A stretch of DNA of 64,000 bases from Tetranychus cinnabarinus. Lineage: Eukaryota > Arthropoda > Arachnida > Trombidiformes > Tetranychidae. The position numbers and the translations under genes are program-made. Positions 24,635 to 36,400 of this stretch are shown piece by piece (within the stretch, counting starts at the first letter, position 1; each line of letters opens with the position of its first letter). Where the stretch lies: contig WHVY01000003.1 of the NCBI GenBank assembly GCA_022266195.1, forward strand, positions 12,028,001 through 12,092,000. Direction: 5' to 3'. The notes under the pieces were generated by a model, which saw nothing but the letters and a program-made list of their open reading frames with translations, was not told where the DNA came from and searched no databases.

Positions 24635-25446
24635 ATGACCAAAATTAAAGTAGGCAATTTACTTCGCTATAAAAGTAAGTGAACAACATTTACCTCTTTC
24701 CCATCCTATCTCCTTTTACCTGGTAAACCTTTTATAAACTACGATTCCCTTCTTGGTCATTAATGTTAATGCACATTCCCTATCCTAATCTTTGTCTTTA
24801 TCCATCTTTATTCTTGAATCTTGTGATTCAATTTACTTCAAAATGTTTACTCTAATGTAATGTTTACTTGTTTATCTCGATTACTCATTTATTTAATTGA
24901 TTTTCGTCTCTTATTCAATCAACAGAAAGGATTTTTCGTTCCAATTGGAAACAAACCAAGATAACCCTTTATAAACATGGTACCTTTGTTATACAATCAC
25001 CTTCCTCTTCCAGTCAAACCATGATTCGATGCGAAAAAGAGTCAACTCTAATCATTTTTGGACAACAAATTAAATCTGTACCTAAAATACCGGTCTTACC
25101 TTCGGGTTATCAATTAGAACAGCTATTGGCCATTGGTTTAATTGAGGAAAATTATACAACAGGAACAACCACAATAATATTTTACTGGTTTTTAACACCA
25201 ACTCTAGATGATTTGAGTGAATGGATTCTGGCTTTTCATAACTCACTTCTTCGTGATCCAATTGATTCAGCTGATCAAGAGAATAACCAAGAACAAGAAG
25301 ATTCCGATTTAGCTGTGGGTTTAATGATGGCTGGAGCTGCTTACTGGAACACAATGACTTGTGATACTTATGATACTCAATTAGATGTTGCCGGTGACTT
25401 TCAAGATTATTCATTTGCCCATGACTTATCTTTATGTGCAATATAA
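24635..25446 (+). CDS. Evectin-like PH-domain protein (PLEKHB family)
   Basis: Exon 1 24635-24674 (40 nt) joins exon 2 24926-25446 in phase 1, giving 186 aa. Joined this way the start reads KVGNLLRYK then RIFRSNWKQTKITLYKHG, the shape of a PH-domain first strands and of the evectin start (GWLLRQS...RWKKNWFDLW as I remember it). The PH domain spans about 5-120 and closes with the conserved helix tryptophan W113 in SEWILAFH. The C-terminal part has EDSDLAVGLMMAGAA (about 138-152), matching the DSDLALGMLAGAA tail block of human PLEKHB2. Known role of evectin-2: phosphatidylserine-binding PH protein of recycling endosomes. Oddities: the usual GWL is GNL, and the hydrophobic tail is shortened and followed by an acidic Cys-containing end. 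AATAAA at 25546-25551 may be the polyadenylation signal. Confidence 0.68.
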
Positions 25447-27451
25447 AACCCTCAAGTCATTTCCTTCAACTCACCTCTTTCAACATCGGCCATAACCATC
25501 AACATCATCTGTGTATCGCCATCATCGTTTAGGTAACATTATAATAATAAATTTATTACCAACAAAAGCTTTCACACCTTAAATGAGCCTTTCCCAATCT
25601 CAAGTCAAACAAACTGTCAAATGTGTCAAAATAATCGAGATTATCTCTTTTCTTTTCATCCATATTTATTCATGATATTCATGGTTTATGTTAAAGTACA
25701 TTCACATCCATTCTTGCTCCTCTTTCATATTCATTGTCATCCATTTTTACCTAATGCCAGGTTGGTTAAAAACCCTTTTATCCTTAATGTTTACATACAT
25801 TACACACAACAATGTATACTTATGAAGATCACCTTCAATCTCAATTTCTTACACAATCAGTGAATCCTCCAAACCTTTTTCATCTAATGATTGTCAATTA
25901 CCTAACCTTATCCAGCTACTAGCATGAAAAATCAATGTAACCAATTTAAATGTTTCAATCCTCAACAGGTAAAAATTCAGCTTAAATACCCAGCAATATT
26001 AGTAGTGCAATCAAACATACACAATACACATGTAACTTGAATGTTAGTATCATTTTAAGTATAAATCAATCAATTAGTTAGCATCTAAGAATTATTAGTC
26101 GACAATTAGATTTAGTTATTAACATTGAAAAGGGGAAATTAATAGCGGAGTGAAGCAAAATTAATCTTACCTCGAATTAAGAGTAACCGATCAGAAAGGT
26201 TTTTTTGTACCAATAAATTGTAATTATTTTTTCCATTCAATTGAAAATAATCAATATTTAAATATCTAAATCATGAGTCAATTTTAGTATTGATGTTTTT
26301 CAGTTTAATTTTGAGGTAAGATGAATGAGTACATTTACAATATTGCCAAATTAATTCCCCTTTTCTGGTTATCAATACATAAGATTGAAATAATCGTCAG
26401 AATGTAAACTTCTGAGCTCTAAAATCAAAAATACTGAAACGTTTGAAACCAAGATGACAATGATGAAGATGATCAAGTTAACCCTAATAAAATAGTCCCT
26501 TGATTCTTGATTGATTTGTTATAATTCCTTGTAAAAATGTTTTCACAATCAATAATTGTACTTGTTGCAAGCTAAACTGCCATTAACTAAACAGCTACAA
26601 TAATTATAATAATAGATACCTTTTCATTCATTATATTACTACAACCTAAATATACAATAAATAAATTGATTAAAAAAATTGATTTTTTGTTTCATTTACC
26701 ATTCTCATTGAGTCTGGATGAGTTGATTTACCGTTTCATCGAAGTACAGATCAAATGTTGTAAATAGCAATGATAACTTTATTCAATCAAACGTTGCCTT
26801 TCAAACAATTTTTAATTCAACATTGTTGTTTAATTGAAAATAACAATTGACCAGAAATTAACTAAAATTTTGTAATTCGTCATTCTTGAAAATAAAAAGT
26901 TCAACAAAAGTTTAGGCAGGAAAAAGAAACGATAAACAGGAAAGAAACACAAATCCTGAGACCAGAAATTAGTAAAGATGAACAATGTCCATTGCAATTG
27001 CAGATCAATATTTTCAGCTCAATGAATAAAATTAAAAGCCATTTGGCTTGAATTATTGAAATTGTTAAAATAAAGGCCATCGTCTTCTAAATGGATTCGT
27101 GAACTCCATATCGATAAATTTCTTTGGTAAGTAAGTTGAGAGATTTAAGGTTGATTTGTATGTTGATGAGTCTTCAAATGATGTTCAGTCGCTGATTATT
27201 CCCGATTAATTACAAGGTGATCCATGTTTATGTCAATCAGAAGTTGACACAATCAAGCCTTTGACTTCTTTTTCTTGAGGATTCAAAAAAGAGAAAGAGA
27301 AAGAAAGAGATAAAGGAAGAGAATGAGATTTGATGATGAGAGAAAACTTAATATTCTTGATTCTTTTAAATTTGATGATTTCTCTTTTTTTTCTCGTTCT
27401 CAATTAAAATGAGAGAAGCAAAAAATAATACATTGAGACTATATAATAATC
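25447..27451. other. Convergent 3' region evectin / tau-tubulin kinase
   Basis: About 2 kb between two genes pointing at each other. Contains the evectin 3' UTR (AATAAA at 25546-25551) and, at the right end, a polypurine stretch (about 27290-27330) in the probable 3' UTR of the kinase gene. Small open frames are not supported. Confidence 0.5.
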
Positions 27452-30400
27452 TCAATTATCATCGTCTTGAAAGTCTTGTGCAGACAAAGGTCGATATCTT
27501 CTTCTCCTGTGAAGAAAAAAGGAGGAAAAGGGAAGAGAAGAGTTGACAAAAAAGAGAAATAACCAAAAAGAGAAACAAAATTAGTAAAATTTGGTACGAA
27601 AAATGGGAAAAGGAAATCGATAGAAGGGTTAAGATAGTGAACATTTGAGGCAACCAAAGCTACCAACCAAGACCGAAGTAAGTATTGTTAAAATATAATC
27701 AAGTAAATTGATACTCATTTCACTTGATCGTAACCCTTGAACCAATTTTGTTTTTTCATGGTAAGTTGTTTACCTGGTTGTTGGAACAATATAATCGTGA
27801 GAAGATGCAACAACCGATGGAAGAGTATTGACTGTATTATTAGTAAAATTATTATCATTATTACTATTACTATTATTATTATTACTATCATCACCGTTAA
27901 CCACTTCGGGTCTTCTTCGTCGACGTCTATATGGAAATGAGGGCACTTCATGTAATGTGTTACGCTTATGATTACCACAGACTTCATCATTTATATCATT
28001 AGGATCACAACTATTCCCATTATCCTCACCAGTAACAAAAGATGAGGAGCAAGGGGTTTTAATCACATTTAGACTAGATTTGTTTTGTCCACAATCATCA
28101 CCGTTATCAATAACATCAACAGTTTCAACAGCGACACCAACAGCGTGAGAGGTACAGTCTTTAGAAACAATATCTTCATTGGGATGAATTGAGGAAGCTC
28201 CTTTCTCTTTTGTTTTATCATCTTCTTGATTGGGACAATCAACAGAAAATCTCTTCTCCGTATATTCAACCAATTCAACAATTTCAACTTCTTCCTCTTC
28301 CTCGTCATCCTCGTCATCATCTTCATCGACTTCTTCAAGCCCTTCTAGTACAATTTCCTCTTTTCCCACTCCACTTGGTTCCTTAGCACCTTTTGAGTTT
28401 TTTTCTTCTTCATCCTCTTCTTCGTCTTCTGCCTCGGCTTCCTCTTCCTCTTCAACAATTTCAATCTCCTCAACTTGTTCAATGATCAATTCAATTTCAT
28501 CACTTTTATTGCCTTCAGTTTTGGTAATAATCTTTCTGGAATCCTTTACTTGAGCACAATCACCTGACTCTAAGCCTAAAGCAAAGGCCAGGTTATTGAT
28601 AGAAATCATTTTGGGAAGCACTGATGAGGATAATTCTGAAGGTGATGACAATATTGAGGGATGTATGGATGACTCCTTGATACGTTCATCGAGAAAGGTA
28701 GACATGGCCAGAGGAGGTTTATTTGAGACTGATGAAATAGATGATGAGGAACATGCTGTAATTGGTTTTAATGTTGTCCCATTGGGTTGAGATGATTCTG
28801 AAAGTTGTGTTGGTTGAAATGATGATAAATGAGGTGGTGGAGTCAATGGTATTTTATCTTCGTCCAAGGAAAGGTGAATGTTTGGAAGTGAGGTTGAAAT
28901 GAAAGAAGATAAAATTTGAGATGATTTGTTTAACTGTGTATCACTTTTACCACCACAAACAATGGCAATGTTTCGAGTAATGTCTACATTGTAGATTATC
29001 TCTTCTTGATTAAAACTATTGCAACTTAATTGTTGCTTAATTGGTGGACTAATGCTTGATCTAATGGTACATCCGATAATGGGACATGACCAGGTTCGAG
29101 TTAGGAAACTAAAACCTTCAATGTTTTCATTTGAACATGATGCAGCCATTAAACTATGGCCTGAAGAAACTCGACCTGAAGAACCTTTATTCATTCCAAT
29201 GAAATGCTCTGGATCGGAATAAGATCGTCTAGAGATCGGTTTTAAACGAGATTCTCGGCGTCGTCTTATACTCTCTCGTTTATCCCGTTTATTTATTTTA
29301 ACTGCATCATTTGAGGTTTGACCATTATCATGACCAATGATTTCCTTGCTTTCTGGATATGTTGAGCGAGGCGATCCTTGTGGACTAGTTGAATGATGAG
29401 ATGAATGGTGATAAAAATGAGGATGATGATGATGAGAATCATGAGTTTCTTTGGTAGGTGAAAATGGACTTTTGAGTTGCTTCATAGCTGGAGGTGGCGA
29501 TATATTTGGTGGAGATGGAGCTAAATTGAGTGATACTTGTTGATGAGGTGGTGATGGCGGTGGCGGTGGTTGAGTATCTATTGATGTTTCACCTTCAGGA
29601 GATTCTGCTGATCGATTGAAGAAACAAAGAGTTAATTAGTTATTGATAATAACTTTACTTGCAATATTTTTGGAATCATCAATATTTAAACGAAAAGGGT
29701 TGTTAATTGATCACTCAATGTATAACAGTCAATTTTTGCTCATTCATTGAAAGACGTTGATTGATTTTATCACTTTTCATGGTTTGGCTTCCAAAAAACT
29801 AGACTTTTTCAAGGTTATCTTTTTTTTGGTTAAATCCATTAATGACTGAAAACTATCAATAAAGATCACCTTTCATGATAACTATAATTGATTATTGAAA
29901 AAAAACAACGCGTGCTATAAAACTTATTTGAAAATCAAGACAATTTTGGCGCAGCAAGTTATATTTAATTGTTGATTCATAAAACTGTATTTTGTAATAC
30001 TTTTTACCAAGGTTCAAGTTCAATGAAGAAACATATGGATGAGTCTGAGTCAAATGAATTGTAACCAAGTGAATTGTCATAAACTAATCAAAAGTTGTTT
30101 AAGTAATTTACTGACAAGGCTAAGAATGCAAAAAAGGGTGACAAGTTTATTTTCAGCTATAAATTGCTGAAAAGATGAGACAGATTTAAGAGAAATCTAA
30201 GAAAATAATGGGTTAACCTTGAACTTTAGATGAGCAACAAAAATACATGAAATTCATTGAGTGTAATCAGGTAAATCCATTTACAGTAAATCATTAACTG
30301 AGTTACTAAAAATAGAGCGAGTTTCATTTTCATACCTTGTGATTTAGGTGAGTCTGAATTGTGTTTATCAAAAATCAAGGGATCCTTTTGATTAGTAGGT

Positions 30401-33400
30401 TGACTAGATTTTAGATTTTGGTTAACCAGATTTTTGCCTCCATCTTTCACCTGATCAATTGGAGCAATTGGTTCCAATGGTTGTTGACTAGTCTCTTTGT
30501 TTGTGATATTAGGCAACAATTGGGTGGATAATGAGGGTGACATGGTATTTACAGGAATTGCTGAGATTGGTTGAAGGGATGAGGAGGTTGTAAGGGGTGG
30601 TGGAGGTGGAGACGAGTATGGATGTTGATATCGTCCTTGGAAGGTAACCATGATTGGAGGTGAAGGTGAAGGAGGAATAATTGGCGATGAAGCAGCGACA
30701 TTCTGGAGAAAAGAGAAAAAAATTAATAAATATTTGACAATTATTACAATAATGAGTTTAGTTGAAGTGAAACAAGATTAACTTTAATCAGTGAATTGAT
30801 AGTCATTTGAATCCTCAATTACTTTTGTATTTAAATACTATTATAGCATACTTGAATCTACTTGACTCAAAATTTGAGTAGCTCTTTTGACCCATTTTGA
30901 TGTACAAATACAATTAGTATTACATCAGATGATAAATGATGTTTGATTAAAGGAATTTGCATGCTAATTCATAACTGAAGCTTGCCAATTTCCTATTACC
31001 CTGGTTATTGGGGAAAAAATAAGGAAGAAAAGTAATGAAAGTTGAGTCTTTTTTGGGTGAAAAGCTTGTGTTTGTTTTAAACATGCATGAAATAAAACAA
31101 AAATTGACACATGATTGACAAGCTTTGTGGTAACTCATTAATTAAAGCCATCATCTGAATCAATGTTATCCAGTGTATCCCATTTCAAATTCAGTGTTTT
31201 GTCGAGGTGTTTATTATTACGGTAAAACCTCACACTCTTGTTGAGATGAAAGTTTTTTGAAAAGATTGCAAGATTGAGTTTCTCATTGAAATGAGCAACA
31301 AATTTTGTTAGAGTATTACCTGAGAAGACGAATTTCCGATGATTTTGCCAGAATAAGATTCAGGATGATTGAGCGATCTATCATTGAAAGAACTTCTCAT
31401 GAGTTGAACATTAGCTTCCTCATCATCAACTCCACCATCACCACCTTCACTTTCTTCATCGAATGACATTCCCCAACGTGACATTAAAGTAACACCACCA
31501 AGTTGCTTGTAATTAGCACCATTAGCATTTCCTTGAGTAGCTCCAGTTTGTCCAGTTAAGCCAAGCGCACTAATATCATCAGCGACCGCAAATTGAGTAA
31601 CACTTATATCAAACATTGTTTGTCGACGACTGTTGTCTGCAGCAGCAGCAGCGGCGGCGGCGGCTGCTGCGGCAGCAGCTGATACAACAGATGAATTTGA
31701 TTGTTGATTGATTGTAGCTGGCTGCGGTTGAGTACATTTGGTTGACTGGACTCTGTTTGAATTACTACGTCTTACAACAGCTTGTGGTTTACCTGTCACT
31801 CCTTGGTTAGACCCGTTGTTGTTACCAGCGATACCACCAGAAGAGGTATTGGTAACAGCAGTGGTTGACTTAGATTTAAGTACTTTAGAGTGGACATTAT
31901 CGTGTGTTTCTCCTGAATTAACATTAGTAGCACTGCAAGTAGATGGTTTATTAGCCAATGGAAAATTTGAAGGAACTGATGCTTGCTGTCCAGAGCCGGT
32001 TACTTGGCCAGAATCGTGAATATTTGTATTTTCAGGTTTTCCGTCCTGGTAAAGCACGGGAGAAGGAGCACCACTTCTGTCAACATTATTGACATTGTTA
32101 GTATTGAAATTAACATTATTACTATTACTATTATTATTAACAGCCGCATTGGAATTAATATTATTATTGTTGGCATTGGTTTGCGTCAAGTTACCAATTT
32201 GATTGTTGGTATCTTTGTTTTGAGTATTTTCACTGAAATAGCCAGTAACTGAATTGGTAGCAATTGCTTGGTAAACTTTACCAGGGCCAGTTGATGTGGC
32301 TGCTTGCTGAAGTGGATTTACAGATTGGGCTTGTTGTTGTTGAGTTGAAGTCACTGCTGGTACAGAAGTACCAGTAATCGGAGTTGCAAGTAAAGCTTGA
32401 GCTGCTTTCAGCTCCTTTTCTTGGGCCTGAATCTCCCAATCATAAGGATCAGATTCTTTGATACCTCGGCGTTTCATGCATTTCTCGAATATAGCAGCCA
32501 AAAAATCATAATCGGGAGCATCATAATAAGATAAACCTTGAATATGTTCTAGGAATTGTTTAAAATCAGGCGGAAGATGCTTCAGAAGTAGTCTATGATC
32601 ATAACGTTCCTTCATTTGGCCAACTTGCTCTTTATCCTTTATTTTTCTCCAGGGAAGAAATCCGTTGACAAATTCCACAATCATGTATAATAATGACCAG
32701 AGATCATCATGTCTACCCATTTCCTTGTTTTTATGGGCATTCAATGAAGCATATCGAACTGTTCCTCTGAATCCAGCTGCAGCTCGCGGCGGACGAACTT
32801 CAAATTTAGCTGGTTCAATTGATTTTGAACTGCTACTAGTAATGCTACCGTTATTACTAGCATTGTTGGCATTGTTATTATTAGTATTAGTACTAGTATT
32901 ATTGTTGTTATTTGCGGTGCTATTGGCTGTTGTAGTTGATGATGAAGAGGCAACTATGTATTGACGAGCTAAACCAAAGTCAAGCATATAAACAATTCGA
33001 TTATTATGATTATGCCGACCAATGGCGAAATTTGATGGTTTTATATCTCGATGTAAAAAGCCAACTTTATGGATTGCCTCAATAGATCTCAATATTTGTA
33101 AACCAAGGCGTAAGGTTGTTGATAAGCTGAATGCTGCTGATGATGATCCACCTCGAGATGAACAACAGCTACGTCTTAGCTCAGCTAAATTTTTACCTTG
33201 CAATTGCATAACAACATAATTGAAACGATCATTTCTGCCACATCCAATGAAACGACAAACATGTTCCTTGCCTGAAAGAAAAAAATAGAGAATTTAATTT
33301 ATGGAAATATAAAGAATATATGAAACTGAATTTGTGAGGAAATAACATAAAAGTAAATTTTTAGCTTCACAGAAAAAATAAGCTATTTAAATAAGCAAGG

Positions 33401-36400
33401 ATTTAGCTTCATAAAAATAAAGTGTCAAAAAGACATATTTCAATGAAAAAGGGTCAAGAGATCAATAACAAAGACAAACTAAATTTGGTCAACATATTGC
33501 AATTTAATTTAATCTAATATATTATGAAAATAAGATATCCGCCCAATTTACGCTCACTTTTTGATTAAGTTTGTTCTAGATTGGTTTGATTGATCTGAAA
33601 CTCATTGAAAACATAATCAACATCAAACTCATGAACAGCCCTAAAGTACTCTTGAGAATGAGTCAATAGCTTGTGAACGACAAAGTATGAATAATATTAA
33701 TGATTACAATTATCATTGCAAGTTTACCATAATAGTGGATTATTGTAAACAACAATCAATTGATCATAAATATAAACCAGAAATAAAAGTGAAACATTAA
33801 AAGCTTGCATCTCAACTAAAATCAACCATCAATAACTGAATGTCTTTTGATGTTTTAATCGCATGATTGTTTTGTCGATCAAAAATACAAAGTAATTAAT
33901 CATAATAGAATGTCAAATATCAAATTGAACAATAAACTTGATTACAGAATACATGTTTGATTAAGGTTGATCATACTAAATAAGATTTACTTGAATAGTG
34001 ACAATTTTCATGAAATCATCAATAGTAATGAATGTAAATTGAACTGCTTGTTTAATTTATAAAAAGCTTTTAAATAATCTGAAGCAAATCAAATAAATCA
34101 AATGGATTGACATGAAAATCATGCAATACATTTATAACATCGTAAATAGATAAAATAAAGCTCAAGAATTGAAACTTTGGCACTGAGATAACCATGAATC
34201 AAATAATGTTTAGTTACTAATATGATTAAGACGAGTACAAAATGAGTAAATGATAGCAACATTGAAAATTATCCTTGACATTAAGAAAAATAAAGCAATA
34301 AATTTAGAGTAATATATTGAAAAAAGTGATAATTTTGCTGAATCAAATGAACCAACTAATGATTATATAATGTATTTAGATATAGCTATTGATTTGAATG
34401 AATAAATCAAAGCATATTTCAATGGATTAACTTTGAAAGGATTAACTGAATCACATGTTTAGTAGAGATGAAAACAGACATTTATCTGCTAGACAACCTC
34501 TTCAATTTCAAATCATCATCTTCCTCATCACGATGATGCTCAACTGAAGGAGAAGAAAAATGATCATTTGTCCGATTCTGAGACTTTTTCCAAGTGTTTT
34601 TCTTGATCCATTGCCAGAAATGTTGGTGAACTCAGAAAGGCAGAAAAAAACTTCATAAGGAAGTAAAAATGAGTGAAATGGGAAGAAGGAAAAACATGTG
34701 AAAAAACATGGAATCGCTGATAATATCATTATAATTTGAAAAGATTTCATAGTTGCTTGAAAACAAGGCAGACAATTAAGAGGCTTATTTTGTTGTTTAT
34801 GTAAATTATGGTGAACAAAATAGATATCAAGACTAATTGTGAATAATAACATTAACTGAATTGCAAATTGAAATTTAATCAAAGGCATCTTTGTTTCATC
34901 AAAGTATCAATGAATGATTTCTTGGTTTATGAAAGGGTTTATTTAATCATCACAATATTGATCTGATGTAATTGAAGGACTGTTCATTTCATGATACTGA
35001 TGTATGAGCTATTCAAGGTGGTTCCTCATTTTTCCTTGTTTTTTAGCTTCATTGTTCAACATTCATTTTTCATCATCTTCTGGTTCATAGAGAATGGAAA
35101 GAAGGAAAAAATGTCTCAAGGTCAGGACTTCGAATGTTCCTGTTCAAGTGAATAAGTCACAGGGAGTTGAATGAAAGAGGGATGATAATGTTGGTGGTGA
35201 AAGGGATAAAATGAGGGAAATGAAAAGGAGGACATGAAGAGAAATGAAGAGACTTTGGATTATCGATCCGGTAAGTTGGGAATAACATTGAGTCTAATTT
35301 GAATTTGATACAAAATTTAAACTCAATATTAAAGTAATTCTGAGAAATAATAATTTAATAATAAATAGGTGTATTAAGATCTGTAATTGAATGGTTCTAG
35401 AATCATTGAGAGCAAACAATAGATGTTAATAACATGATGATCAATGTCGACAGGGAAGATGAATTGAAGAAAAAAATATCTGAAGTTAATCAATCATAAA
35501 CATATAATGTTACTACGTATTTACTCTAGTTCATGAATTAGAACAATTACTTGTTATTAAACGAAATGAAAGAAATTCGAGGAAAGGGTTTACTTTGACA
35601 AATAAAGATGCAAAAATACACAAGTGTTTGTAAGAGCGGAAAGGATTCTCTCAACTGATGGATTTCATCCAAACATCTTGGAAATGATAATTTTCTCAGC
35701 TCAGATGAAATAGTCTACTTTGAGATGCTCTTATTTTATTTTATTTCATTTTTTTACGATTACTACTGAAGCCAACATCATGCCCATGGCAATGAAAGAT
35801 TCATCTGATCGGGTGAAGGAGACTGTTAATAAACAAGGTTTGCTTCAGAGGCAGGTTTGTTTTTTCATGGAAAAATTACGATGGAAATGTTAATAAAACA
35901 GAAAATTTTGAATAATAATCAACATGAAAATGTGTGAAAAACAAGTAAGTCTTGAGATGAAAAATAAAACATATAAACATGTTTGAAATCAAGGATTGCC
36001 ATGGGTTGGATTACGTTGTTGGTGAAGAATGAGTCGAAGTTTTGCATTGAAACAAAACAAAAATTTAGTTACTTTGCACTTTGCTCATAGTAAATGAAAG
36101 CTAAAATGATGCACATCACATCAGATACAGTAAATCACTGAGAAAAATAAAGAAACCACGAGATTTGCATTATTGTTGAAGGAAGGGAGGAAGGTGGAGG
36201 AAAAGACAGAGGCAACAGAAAGAGGAAAAAAATCGTAGTTTGATGAACAAGAAATAAACAAATGTTTACCTTGTAATTTCTTGAGAACAGCAACTTCCAT
36301 TTTCAAAACTTGCTTCTGTTGTTGAGCTGATTCCAATTTCATTGCAACATGTTCCCGTGTAACTAAGTCTATGGCCTCGTAAATTTCCCCGAATCCACCG

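Noticed and set aside
28189..28790. Serine-rich and other plus-strand frames opposite the TTBK tail
   Set aside because: They are mirror images of the Glu/Asp codon tracts of the real minus-strand exon; codon bias explains them.
34508..34888. 126-codon ATG frame on the minus strand with hydrophobic segments
   Set aside because: It lies inside the 3-kb TTBK intron, resembles no family, and hydrophobic frames are common by chance on AT-rich DNA.
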